NCBI RefSeq assembly: GCF_019703515.2
Contig: NC_059359.1
Span: forward strand, 3,230,001 to 3,294,000
Direction of reading: 5' to 3'
From: Myxocyprinus asiaticus
Lineage: Eukaryota > Chordata > Actinopteri > Cypriniformes > Catostomidae
DNA length: 64,000 nucleotides
The notes beneath the pieces are model-generated. The model saw only the letters and a list, made by a program, of their open reading frames with translations. It did not search any database and was not told where the DNA came from. Shown piece by piece: positions 25,580-36,602 of the stretch (position 1 is the stretch's first letter; each line of letters opens with the position of its first letter). Both the position numbers and the translations under genes were made by a program.

Positions 25580-26041
25580 CAGTGTTGGGTAAGTTACTCA
25601 AAAATAGTAATCCACTACAAATGACTAGTTATTTCTCTGCAATTGTAATCAGATTATTTTACTAATTACTTAATTGAAAAGTAATCACATTACTAATTAC
25701 TTTACTTTTAAGTTACTTTCTAAAACACTTTTCTGCTCAACAAATTCAAAATAATGTCTATATTTCTTGTTCATTGTTGCACACAAGTCATACACTCGGC
25801 ACCTCGCATTTCTCCTTTACGATGACTCGTTACGGGCCATAATTAATGTATTCTACATAAATAATAGACAGAATAAGATAAATAGAATAGATATTAGAAA
25901 TAAGCATATCCCTTAAATTAAATGAAAGTAACTGTAATCTGATTACATGAATTTAAAATGCAATGCATTACACTACTTTAACTAATAAGTAATTAGATTA
26001 CAGTAACTAATTACTTTGTAATTGGATTGCACCCCACACTG
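25580..26041. mobile_element. Short hAT-like MITE (462 bp)
   Basis: Starts CAGTGTTGGGTAAGTTACTC and ends GCACCCCACACTG, giving inverted termini around CAGTGTKGGG. The flanking octamers CTGAGCAA and CTTATCAA match at 6 of 8 positions, in line with an old hAT duplication. The interior is a fold-back of TAATTACTTT-like strings with no coding capacity. Confidence 0.7.
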
Positions 26042-26895
26042 CTTATCAACCACATAGCAACACCCTAGCATCATGTTGACATATTTTGCATGGACAAGCA
26101 CCACTCACATTTTCTTAAGAAAATGTAAAAATCTAGCAATGTTCCAAAACTGTCCCTTTTAACACGCTTTAAAGGGGTCAGAGTTTGCTTGAAGTGTTCA
26201 TATATAAGCCAAAATTCTAGTTGAACACTCTCGAACTGCATGAAGTGAAACAACAGCACCCTTAAACTTACAGAAAATGGTGATTAGCCGTTACATCATA
26301 TTAAAATATACACTTCTTTACAATCAAGTATACATTTTGACTTAAAATTTTCAAGTTAATGTGTAAGTAACTTATCAATATTAAAACAAGGTCTTGAAAT
26401 CATGGAAGCTTTACACGTGCGCTAAAGCTTCAAAACTTATTTAAGTGTGCTCTGGAAACCTAACACTATTAGGGTGATGAGGGGGTTTCTGGGAGGGTCT
26501 GTTTCAGTGCTTCACAAAACCCATCCTGGTGCTGGAAAAGATCTGATGGCAGCAGAAGGTCATAAATCAGAGGACAGCTCTTTTCACTTCAGTCTCTCAG
26601 GCGTAACCTCCCTTCTGAGGGGTCAGAGAGAGCGAGGGCTCCTGAAGCTGATCTGTGGGAACCTGCAATGTGAATTACGATTCTTTTTAATGACCTTCTG
26701 ACATCAGGAGAGACCTGAGAATGAAGGTCAGAATGTGTTTGCAAGTAAATGACAGGAAGAACTGACAATGGCTTGTATTTTACGCCTTTTAGTGTTTACT
26801 GGTTCCATTTTAAGACCATTTTTGGACTGAAATTTGACAGATAAACAAATTTCTAAAGCTGCCACTGGTGTTCTGGATTAATAATTTGTCTAAAG
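26042..26895. other. No gene seen
   Basis: Unique-looking spacer without a supported exon. An 84-codon open frame at 26447 has no recognisable domain and no splice support. Confidence 0.45.
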
Positions 26896-27457
26896 GCTCG
26901 GTCACATTTACCTTTGCACAGTGAAATTCCATGGGCGATGAAGGCGTACATGGGCGGATGTGATGCACGTGTGAAACCAGCAAAAAACGCAGCCTTTACA
27001 ATTTATACTCTGAGAGAGTGAAGTTATAAAGAAACTTAATCGCTAAAATGATTTCCTCGTCCATTGTGAATATTCAGTGTAGCGATGAAGAGGTCACAGA
27101 TGTCACAGCCAAACCAAGCAACCTCCTATTGGTCAATGCCACAGAACGTTCCCCTAACGTTAGAGTATGTTTCCCATTTGGTTATTTTTTGGGAACCAAT
27201 TCCTAATGTTCTAGAAACTTTCTCTTACTGTTCTGATTTTTATAACCATAAACTAACGTTTCCAGAACGTTCTGGGAACCAAAAAATTTTAGTTAGGAAA
27301 GATCACCAAACTTGAACCCCACATGAAATTTGCATAGAGAAATGCTTCGCCACAAGAAGTGCATCAGGCGGAATTCCCAATCCGCGGATTTTCAGTGAGA
27401 GGACTGCATTTGGCTTGCTGAATTTTGCTGTGCGAAGGTAAATGTGACAGCGCCTTA
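26896..27457. mobile_element. MITE family M3, copy with nested insertion
   Basis: The left end GGCTCGGTCACATTTACCTT is matched in complement by the right end AAGGTAAATGTGACAGCGCC. The interior GGGCGGATG..GTGAAACCAGC matches the copy at 42958-43463. Compared with that copy, this one contains an extra block of about 170 bp at 27128-27300. Confidence 0.7.
27128..27300. repeat. Nested inverted-repeat insertion in M3
   Basis: The block opens ACAGAACGTTCCCCTAACGTT and closes AACGTTCTGGGAACCAAAAA, partly complementary ends. It interrupts M3 interior that is continuous in the 42958-43463 copy. Exact edges and target duplication are not resolved. Confidence 0.5.
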
Positions 27458-28559
27458 ATGGACAAATACATTTGGACTGTTTTTGATCATTTTTTATTGT
27501 AATGTAGCAGTGAAAGAAATTAGCTTTAAGCAGATTAAAGCTCTTGTTTGGGTTTGTTTACATTTGAATTTTTGACAGATTGCGTTTAAATTAACAAGCA
27601 TTCTATTGGCCCATTTGAACATTCCGTCAGTGTAAGTCTATGGGATCGCCCGCTGTGCGAAAACTATAATCGGAGGAGTTACAATTGATCATTTTGGCCT
27701 TGGTTTAGGGATTTTAGAAAACCTTAAACCCTGTCTATAGAATAACAGTATGTTGACTTTGTTTAGCCAACCTAAATAATCAGCTAGTATAATGAAATAC
27801 AGTATATTCTTCAGCTCTTTACTGACTTGCTGTTTTTTGAGTTGTGAAATATTACATATATCAAATGTTAGATAACAGATATACATTTTGATCACTTTCT
27901 GCTGCATTTTTGCCCGAAGCCCAGGTTAATTTATAACCATGCCGGATAAGCCAGTCAAATCTGTTGTTTAGTTCTGTCAAATGATACTTCTACAAATGTT
28001 ACCAACACTGTTGTAGCATGCTTCACATACAGGATCTATACCATAAACCATAAGCTAAAGTTTGTGCTACAAACACCAAAAGGACCAACAAATGCCATAA
28101 CCGCATTACCATTTGGTTAGCGAGTGTTTTGCTTGTGTTATTGCTCGAGTTGTGTAAAATTGGGGTAGAGGAAGGCAATGAGCCCGACCCTGACATTCTG
28201 GGGGGTCAAATAATTTTGACTGCTATCTTGTTAAAGTTTGCTTATAAGCTACTATAAGTACATATTGACAAGTTGATTCCATTACAAATAAAACCATTAC
28301 ATAACCGTGTTTCATGTTTTGTGTAAATCAATATTCCAGGTTGTGAAAAATAAGCGATTTATGAAAGCAGGCATATGAACCTGTTGGTCGGGAGTCGGTA
28401 GTTTTAGAGACTCAAGTGGTCAAATTACACTGTGGCAAACCAGGAGTAACATGAGGACAACAGCTAGGCCGTGTTTAGACGGAGTTCAATGCACTATACA
28501 AGAATACTAAACCATGAAAATTTTATTTTATGTGTTACGCATTCATCAAATGTGTTTTC
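27458..28559. other. No gene seen
   Basis: AT-rich spacer. No exon, RNA gene or element terminus identified. Confidence 0.45.
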
Positions 28560-28660
28560 AAAAAGTATATGGGTGAATGACATGAAAACTGTCAAGAACA
28601 TGCCAAAATCAAATGAAAGAAATAAGAAATTATAATTTATATAAAATAAATGATTTATCA

Positions 28661-28736
<76 letters not shown>

Positions 28737-28907
28737 ACATGTGACATTATTTTCATGAGTTAAGCACATTTCCCTTTCCCATTCTGTATTGTAAAAAAAC
28801 CCTCAAATTCTCATTGCCAAAATGTGAAAAAAGTCAGTCATTACCATGATGCAAAAAATCTCATTCTCATTACTGTAATCTGAATCGATTTAATTCATTA
28901 CTGTTAT

Positions 28908-28913
<6 letters not shown>
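28560..28913. repeat. AT-rich dispersed repeat R2 with embedded TA microsatellite
   Basis: The strings GAAAACTGTCAAGAACATGCC, AAGAAATTATA and GTGACATTATTTTCATGA are shared in order with 36895-37105 and 42660-42860. The copy is split by a pure TA tract at 28664-28733. No coding content. Confidence 0.6.
28664..28733. repeat. TA microsatellite 1
   Basis: About 35 uninterrupted TA units. Confidence 0.97.

Positions 28914-28981
<68 letters not shown>
28914..28981. repeat. TA microsatellite 2
   Basis: About 34 uninterrupted TA units, 180 bp from the first tract. The YIYIYI open frame through it is a repeat artefact. Confidence 0.97.
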
Positions 28982-28984
<3 letters not shown>

Positions 28985-29121
28985 CTCCCCATCCTGATTT
29001 CTTCTGTTTTTGTATATATCTCGCACTAAATTGTTTCAAAAATTCAAACAAAATATAACATAAAACAAAGACAAGCGGAGTAAACACAAAATAAATTATG
29101 TTTTTAAATGATAATATAATT

Positions 29122-30437
29122 TATTGAAGCAAAAAAGTTATCCAATACCAACTGAGCCTGTGTGAAAAAGTATTCACCCCCTTGGTTACTAAATCCCCAA
29201 ATCTATGAAACCTCATTCATAATGGGGTTCAGCTGGACTAGACACACCCAGACCTGATTACTGCCAGCCCTGTTCAATCAAATCAACACTTCAAATCAAC
29301 TGAACTTTTTCAGCAGCATGAAGTTGGCTAAAAGGTCTCACCCAGTAACACACTATGCCAAGGTCGAAATAAATTCCAGAAATGATGAGGAAAAAGGTGA
29401 TTGAAATACATCAGTCTGGGAAGGGTTACAAAGTTATTTCAAAGGCTCTGGGACTCCAAAGAACCACAGTGAGAGCCATTATCTCCAAATGGAGAACACT
29501 TGGCATAGTAGTGAACCTTCCCAGAAGTGGCCGACCTTCCAAAATTCCTCCAAGAGCACAGCGATGACTCAGCCAGGAAGTCACAAAAAAAGCTAAGGAC
29601 AACATCCAAGGAACTGCAGGCCTCTCTCGCATCACTAAAGGTCACTGTTCATGACTCCACTATCAGAAAGACACTGGCCTAAAATGCCATCCATGGAAGA
29701 GTGTTGAAACGAAAACCACTGCTAACCCAGATGAACATTAATGCTCGTCTGAATGTTGCCAAAACACACCTTGATGATCCTCAAACCTTTAGGGAGAATG
29801 TTCTGTGTACGATGAGTCAAAAGTGGAACTGTTTGGAAGACAGGGGTCCTGTTACATCTGGTGTAAATCAAACACAGAGTTCCACAAAAAGAACATCATA
29901 CCTACGGTCAAGCAGGGTGGTGGTAGTGTGATGGTGTGGGGATGCTTTGCTGCTTCAGGGCGACTTGCAATAATTGAGAGAAACATGAATTCTGCTCTCT
30001 ACCAGAAAATCCTAAAGGAGAACATCCGGTCATCAGTCCGTGAGTTGAAGCTCAAGCGCAACTGGATTATGCAGCAAGACAATGATACAAAGTATAGGAG
30101 TGTGTCCACCTCTGAATGACTCAAAAGAAGCTAAATTTAAGTTTTGGAGTGGCCTAATCAAAGTCCTGACTTGAACCCGATTGAGATGCTGAGGGAGGAC
30201 CTTAAACGGGCAGTTCATGCTCGAAAACCCTCCAATGTGGCTGATCTAAAGCAGTTCTGCAAAGAAGAGTGAGCCAAAATTCCACCACAGCGTTGTGAAA
30301 GACTGATCTCCAGTTATCGGAAGCATTTGGTTGCAGTTGTTGCTGCTAAAGGTGGCACAACCAGCTATTGAGTTTAAAGGGGCAGTTAGTTTTTCACATG
30401 GGTGATATAGGTGTTGGATTACTTTTTTGCTTCAATA
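29122..30437 (+). mobile_element. Tc1/mariner-family DNA transposon, decayed
   Basis: Inverted termini TATTGAAGCAAAAAAGTTAT and its near-complement ATTACTTTTTTGCTTCAATA bound about 1.3 kb, with TA at both ends as expected of Tc1/mariner target sites. The transposase gene inside is broken (separate entry). Full length for a Tc1-like element is usual, so this is a complete but inactive copy. Confidence 0.88.
29382..30370 (+). pseudogene. Tc1-like transposase, broken
   Basis: The first 61 codons encode the DNA-binding helix-turn-helix region: KVISKALGLQRTTVRAI, then the GRP-type linker RSGRPSK. A TGA at 29565-29567 ends the frame. The catalytic region resumes in the same frame at about 29805, with the first Asp in YDESKVELFG, then VMVWGCF, and the second Asp in MQQDNDTKY. 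It stops again at about 30117. The third acidic residue is still readable further on near 30150 in [14 protein letters not shown], in a different frame, so at least one frameshift separates it. Intact Tc1-like transposases run about 340 residues. This copy cannot make a working enzyme. Confidence 0.85.
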
Positions 30438-31369
30438 AAAATATATATATACAACAATTGTTTTGAATATAAGTTTTCAAGAAACAAATACAAATATAAA
30501 CTGAAAATGAATAAATACAATCTGAAACTGATTGTAAAACAATACAATCAAAGGCAATATTTTGGGAATCGACTGAAAAGGAGTGACTACTAGCTGCTTT
30601 GATTCATTGCTTTCCTGTTCTGGATAGAAAATAATGATCAAATTGATGTCTCAAGCAATCAAAAGGTCAGGTATCAGCAAATTTTAACAAGTGGTTGGCA
30701 CTTAAGAAACACTTTGACACCTTAATAAAGAATTTGCTTTGAAACACAGAATCATTTACTGAATCAATTGAATCTCTTAATTCAGAGCTCTTTAAAGTTT
30801 TATGACAATTGTCATTATTTCAAACAGTATCACAACTAACTCAAAGGAACACTAATCTCACACACAGTAATAAAAAAAAAAAAAAACGTAACATAAAACG
30901 ACATAACATTAAACGGAACTTAAAACATAACTATAACCCCCAATAACTTTTACATTTTAATTAATAACACCCCCAAACAGTTCCCAAAACCTGCAGAGAT
31001 GTACCTCATTAATTATGCAATGACAAAAGTCAATAGCAAGCATAAACAACAGATGTTAAAGTATGTTCCTGGTAAGGACTATAATTCCATGTAGTTTTAG
31101 CATCTGATATTCATTTAAATAGGTAAATGTGCCATTTTGCCCTTTGCACCAAGAAAAGTGAAAAAATGCAGATGTCTGATCAATCCATCTAACCACTAAT
31201 CTAGAAAAGCCCCGGAACCTGAATAAAACAAAGCAGAAATGAATGAAACTGGATGAGGGTGTGCTGGCTGTCACTGCCATTCTGTGTTATACAAAAGTCC
31301 AGATGTTTATGCAAGTAATTATAACTTGCATTATATGATATTCGTAGAATGACCATATACTGTTTGTGT
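30438..31369. other. No gene seen
   Basis: AT-rich spacer with a short A run at 30871-30886. No supported exon. Confidence 0.45.
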
Positions 31370-31780
31370 AACCAGTCGACCCGCTCCGAGCGGGATTCAA
31401 ACTGGCATCTCTGGAATGGCGCGCTAATCAGGAGGCTAAAGGCTACAGCCTCTAGTGTCATTCGCTAGTGCGCCTCTTGAGGCCAGAGGAGTGAGGTTTA
31501 CACACATTGTACAGCTATCACTTACCAGCTGGCTCCTGTTACACTCACCCCCCTAAACTTCACTCCCATCCGGGTCATGGCACCACTGTCACCGGTTCTT
31601 CTTTACTTGCTCTGAGCTGGATTCAAACTGGCATCTCTGGCATGGGAGGCAGGCGTGCTAACGAGGAGGCTAAAGGCTACAGCCTCTAGCGTCAGTCACC
31701 AGTGCGCCTCTTGAGGCCAGGGGAGTGAGGTTTACACACACTGCACAGCTATCACTTACCAGCTGGTGCCTGTTACATTT
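31370..31780. repeat. Two tandem copies of a 200-bp SINE-like unit
   Basis: About 31390-31555 and 31608-31780 share GATTCAAACTGGCATCTCTGG, GAGGCTAAAGGCTACAGCC, GTGCGCCTCTTGAGGCCAG and CTATCACTTACCAGCTGG in order. Read on the - strand, CCAGTTTGAATCC resembles a tRNA B box, so a tRNA-derived SINE on the minus strand is possible. I cannot name the family. Confidence 0.65.
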
Positions 31781-31958
31781 GCACAATGTTATTTTATCTC
31801 TCTGTGTCGCACGGAAGCAGATTTGAATCACTTTAGTTAGATTACGTCAGCATTCTAACTATGTATGTTGATAAAAAACCAGTCAGTCACATGATTTTGA
31901 CAGTCTTGGAAGCTGGTCTGGTATAAATTGGCCATATTAATTAAAAATAATAATAATT

Positions 31959-32376
31959 GGGCCTGGGTAGCTCAGCGAGTATTAATGCTGACTACCACCC
32001 CTGCAGTCGCGAGTTAGAATGCAGGGTGTGCTGAGTGACTCCAGCCAGGTCTCCTAAGCAACCAAATTGGCCCAGTTGCTAGGAAGGGTATAGCCACATG
32101 GGGTAAACTCCTCATGGTCATGATTAGTGGTTCTCGTTCTCAGTGGGGTGCGTGATAAGTTGTGCGTGGATCGCGGAGAGTAGCATGAGCCTCCACATTC
32201 GGAGTCTCCACGGTGTCATGCACGATGAGCCACGTAATAAGATGTGCCGATTGATGGTCTCAGAAGCTGAGGCAACTGAGACTTGTCCTCCACCACCCGA
32301 ATTGAGGTAACCGCGCCACCATGAGGACCTACTAAGTAGTGGGAATTAGGCATTCCAAATTAGGAGAAAAGGGGAT
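31959..32376 (+). mobile_element. tRNA-derived SINE, full-length copy
   Basis: Starts with the tRNA-like head GGGCCTGGGTAGCTCAGCGA (A box), with a B-box-like GTCGCGAGTTAGAATGC about 45 bases on. The body is shared with 8396-8791 and the 3' end is CATTCCAAATTAGGAGAAAA with an A/T-rich tail to about 32410. This is the complete reference copy for the family in the window. It is not a functional tRNA gene. Confidence 0.87.
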
Positions 32377-32530
32377 AAAAAATAACAATAACAATAATTA
32401 TAATTATAAATTTGCCATATTGACTGCAGAATCTTGTTGTGATGACATCACAACCAGCCCAGTTTGCTGCCCCTCCCCCCCACTTCCAAACTCTTTCCGG
32501 CGCTGGTGCCTCTTTCCCATACTCTATCAC

Positions 32531-33723
32531 TAGTGATGGGAAGTCCGATTCTTTTCCGCGAACCGGTTCTTTCAGACGGTTCGTTTAAATGAACCGGTTC
32601 AAAAAAACTATTCACAAGTTCATATATGTCATCGCGTAATGACATCACTGCACATAATCAATACGCCGACGTCATGGAATACACGCTCGAACATGTTCAA
32701 TAAAGCCATATGTAAGCACATATTGCTGATTATTACATTGTATTTAATTAAGTTATAATAATAAGGGCGCTTATTGTCATCAGTGTTTCATTCTGTGATC
32801 TTACAATACATCCTACATTCAAGTTTTGCACCTAAAGCACCCAGTACTGACACTGATATACAAACTTGGATGTTCTACACATGTCTAAAGCATATAAAGT
32901 GATTAAACTTGATCCAGCTCATAACAAATTCAGATGTAATCTGCATGCACAATACTCAAAAGTAAAATTAGTTTACATCTCTCGACTGAAACTTTTCGCC
33001 GCCTCATTCAAGTCCTCGGTTCACGCATGCTCATCAGCAGCTCACTGATCAGCAGTTCTCAGTATTATGTCCGAAAGAGGCGATTCTCAGTTCAGTGTTG
33101 TGGTGACTCGCAAACAGCTGTGATCGACTCGATGTACTGTTGACGCAAGAACTGCTGTCCTCGGATCAGTGTACTGTTGAATCAAGAACTGTTGTGATCG
33201 GATCATCATCATCATCATACGTTGATAAAATGGTAATACAATCAAGTCATAAACATATTTCCAGTATGTTTTATTTGTTATACTTTCTGCTGTTCAGCAA
33301 AATACACCAGAAACATACATTTCGCCCTTTAATCACACACGCTGAATATCAGCAGCTCATTGGTTCTCAGTATGTCAGACATCTCTGAAAAAGGCGATTC
33401 TCAGTTCAGTGTACTGTTGACACAAGAACTGCTGCCACTGCAGCGTTCAGTCTGATTTGTGAACTAGTTTGAGCAGTTCATTGCAAAGAAGATTTAGGAA
33501 AAGCAGATATGACCAGTTCTAGGATCATATTACTTCCGGTTATCAGCTCATTTCGAGTCGGAGTGTCAGGCACGTCTGAGAGATAGAGTAACTTGTGGAT
33601 CAGTGTTGACTCAAGAAGCGAACTGTTTCAAACGATTCAGTCCAGTTTGGTGAACTGGTTCAACTCGTTCACTAAAAAGAACCGGTTCAAAAGAACGATT
33701 CGTTCACGAACTGGACATCACTA
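32531..33723. mobile_element. Non-autonomous hAT-like element with internal repeats
   Basis: Begins TAGTGATGGGAAGTCCGATT and ends GAACTGGACATCACTA, sharing TAGTGATG inverted termini. The subterminal regions both carry GAACCGGTTC-type palindromes (32556-32605 and 33678-33692). The flanks TCTATCAC (32523-32530) and TCTCTTAC (33724-33731) match at 6 of 8. Internal GATTCTCAGTTCAGTGT and GTACTGTTGA..CAAGAACTG strings repeat two or three times at 33070-33440. No transposase frame. Confidence 0.72.
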
Positions 33724-33731
33724 TCTCTTAC

Positions 33732-35559
33732 ACACTTTTTTGTCTCTCAATGGGACTTTACACACGGACACATACAGTCACACACACACATTCCTGTACA
33801 AAACAGACATGACAGATGGAACAAACATAACAAATAATCTAAATCAAAGGTATTACTGTCTAAAGAGGGTGTGACATGAAAAGTTCATGCACACATTAGT
33901 CTAAATAGGGCTTGAAAGAGGAAATTGTCCACATATTTACTCTGCAGTCATCTGATGCAGAACCAGCTTACAGCATACTCACACATCAACCTTGAACACT
34001 TCATGAGAGTAGATCAAATAGATTTAGTTTAAAACATAGGCCTTTATCACAGTCCGCATGTCGTCACATCCAGCTCCGAATGGTAGCATAACCAAACATC
34101 TCCCCAACGATCTGTCTATGGATGATCGCAGTTTTTCGAAATAAATTTAGCCAACTTGGATGCACTTGGCAGTAAACATCAGATGTTTAATTGTTTCTTT
34201 GGATTAACACAGCACATCACCATATGTGTTATCTACCACTTTAATGTGTAATAGTATCTAAGTGAAGCGATTATCAGCATAAAGTTTTCCCAGATCACGA
34301 GGAGCAGCGCGTGCTGCTCAGCTTACACACAGAGGATTTTGGGCTCAACTCAATTTTCATCTTTATGTTTTATTACATTGCATTCGGTCGCTTCCCCAAT
34401 CATCGTACTCAAACCACAAGGATATAACTCCACGTTTACAACGATTAAACCAGTTATTTTCTGTAATCGGACTTTGGGATGGAAAGGTTTCTTTATTTGA
34501 ACATTTTTAAATGGATCTTATGTCATACATGGGGATAATAATTAGAAAGTACATGACAGCAATGTGATCATCATCGCAAATACTCTGTATAATCTTTATT
34601 CTGAATATACAGGTTTTTTTGTGACTTACTGTAAACTTCTGTCTTGTACTAATGCTCTTTAATGTGTAAAGGTACTCTTGTTTGAATATATCCTTGCATT
34701 CCTCTAATAAAAAAACTTACTTATACTCTGTGAAGTGTTCCCTGATCACATACATCATGTTTAAAATAATAAAACAACATGACACCATTTTTCTTTACTT
34801 CATTATCCCTGAGTAATGATTGTATGGTGAGGTAGGTCTGTTTAGATAAGTATTTGAGATGAATTGTACAGAAAATAGTCCATAATAATTCCACGCTGTG
34901 GGCACTGTCGTTGAAACAGAATGCAGTGGAAGTTGTTTTACGCTACTAAGCGAAGCTTCCGCTCTGCGAACGCGGAAGTGTGATAAAGGCCTACTGTAAA
35001 GAAATATTAATGTTGTATACTTGAGTTGTGCAGTTGTTTTGATGATGTTTAATTGAAAATACGTTGGTTTATACATGAGTAATAGGAAATTCATTCAAAT
35101 TTACTAATAATTCTCTCATTAGATGTTCATATAAATTGTATATTATGATATATTTTGATAAAATTTAACAGAAATGTTGATAAAAAAGATGTCTTCACAT
35201 GTATCACACTAGTTTTGCTGTAGTTAATGTATATTTTGAAAAGTCAAAGAATTTCTACATTTTATTATTTCAGGAAAAAAAAAACTTTTATATAAATATA
35301 AAATAACTTTAATATTTGTCAGTTAACATGCCAAAAATATAAATAGTTTTGTATGTATGAACAGTTAGGAACTTATTAATGACTTACAATATAGTTTTAG
35401 ATGAAAATCATCATGTTATGTATTATTTATAAGCTTGAATTTTACCGTGTCAGAATTGACCTGCGAATGCAAAAGGTGAATGCAGATTCTGAACCCTAGA
35501 GGAGGTTTAAATTTATGATGATATAAACTAAATAAATCATTGTTATTGCAGTATTATTT
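33732..35559. other. No gene seen
   Basis: Spacer with a short CA tract at 33777-33790. A 99-codon reverse open frame at 34795-35094 lacks any recognisable domain. Confidence 0.45.
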
Positions 35560-35850
35560 TTTACCATAAGAGAATGAGAACCTAATCAGAATCTCCATTG
35601 ACAAAAATGGGGGAAAAAAAAGATAAAATAGTCAAACATTTGGTTAAATAATGGAAGTGAGAATTTAGGGGAATGCGTTAAATTGTAATAAAAATTCTCA
35701 GAAATGCAAAAAATCTTAATGGCCCTAAAAACAGGCCTCATTTTTTATACAAAAACAGAATTTATTTATTTATTTATTCATTCATTCATTTTTGACATAA
35801 AGGTACTAAATATGACCTAGATATGTTTTCATGGGATTCACCCATGTGCA
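35560..35850. repeat. AT-rich dispersed repeat R2, diverged copy
   Basis: Contains AGAATGAGAACCTAATCAGAA and TTTTCATGGGATTCACCCATG strings that echo the other R2 copies, here in the opposite orientation, plus a TTTA/TTCA simple tract at 35761-35790. Assignment is tentative. Confidence 0.35.
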
Positions 35851-36598
35851 AATGTTTCAAGTGCCATTCAGCAGGCATCTTGATGGAACAGTGCTCTTAG
35901 ACACTGACCTCAAAAGAGGGACAATTTGAAGAGCTTGATTATAAAGTACTAGTCTCTGCAGAGATGGGTAGCCTGATTTCCATCTAATTTACTGTTGCTC
36001 ACCCTTTTCTCTGTAATTGCTAGTTTTTGTAGGGGACGTATCAACAGAGCCGTTCCCACACATCTCTAGAATGGACACGCTGGGCTTTGAGGATTTTTCT
36101 CCTGGGATCAGGTAAGTCCAAGGGAACTTCTGGAAAGGTTAGGGCAGATGGACAGGAGATAGGGGGTATTAGTGTGTGTAGCTTCAAGACCTGGAAAAAG
36201 TCCATATGCTTTCCATGGGAAAAGACCATCTGTGTTTGTGTGTGTGTGCGTATGTGCACATGCGTATCCTTGCCTGCACTCAAAACGCTGCAGTGCTCCA
36301 GTGAGAGAAGTCCCATCAAAGGCCTATAAGGGGTGTGACCTAGCCACAGTTTTTGGGGCGAGCTGTTCTGTATTTAACCCTGGCCAGCATGAAACTGAGG
36401 GATACATCCTTCCACCACCGCGCCAAGCTTCAAACAAACCCCCTGATGGCAGTGAAAAATGCTAACATGCTGAATCACAATCAGAGCATGTTTATGGACT
36501 CTACAGATACATCACGGAGTCCCATTTGAACCATGACAAATGACATTTTACCGTTCATATGAGACAGCTACAGTAGGATTCAACAGGTGACTGGTGTC
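35851..36598. other. Unique-looking intergenic segment, possible short exon
   Basis: This stretch lacks the transposon termini common elsewhere. ATG at 36071 opens a 13-codon frame (MDTLGFEDFSPGI) running into a perfect donor CAG|GTAAGT at 36111/36112. No matching acceptor or downstream exon is recognised, so it is not called as a gene. Confidence 0.3.
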
Positions 36599-36602
36599 TT
36601 AA

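Noticed and set aside
28890..29087. Open frame reading YIYIYI
   Set aside because: Translation of a TA microsatellite.
31959..32040. Functional tRNA gene
   Set aside because: A/B-box-like head is part of a 400-bp SINE found in several copies; the tRNA fold is not maintained.
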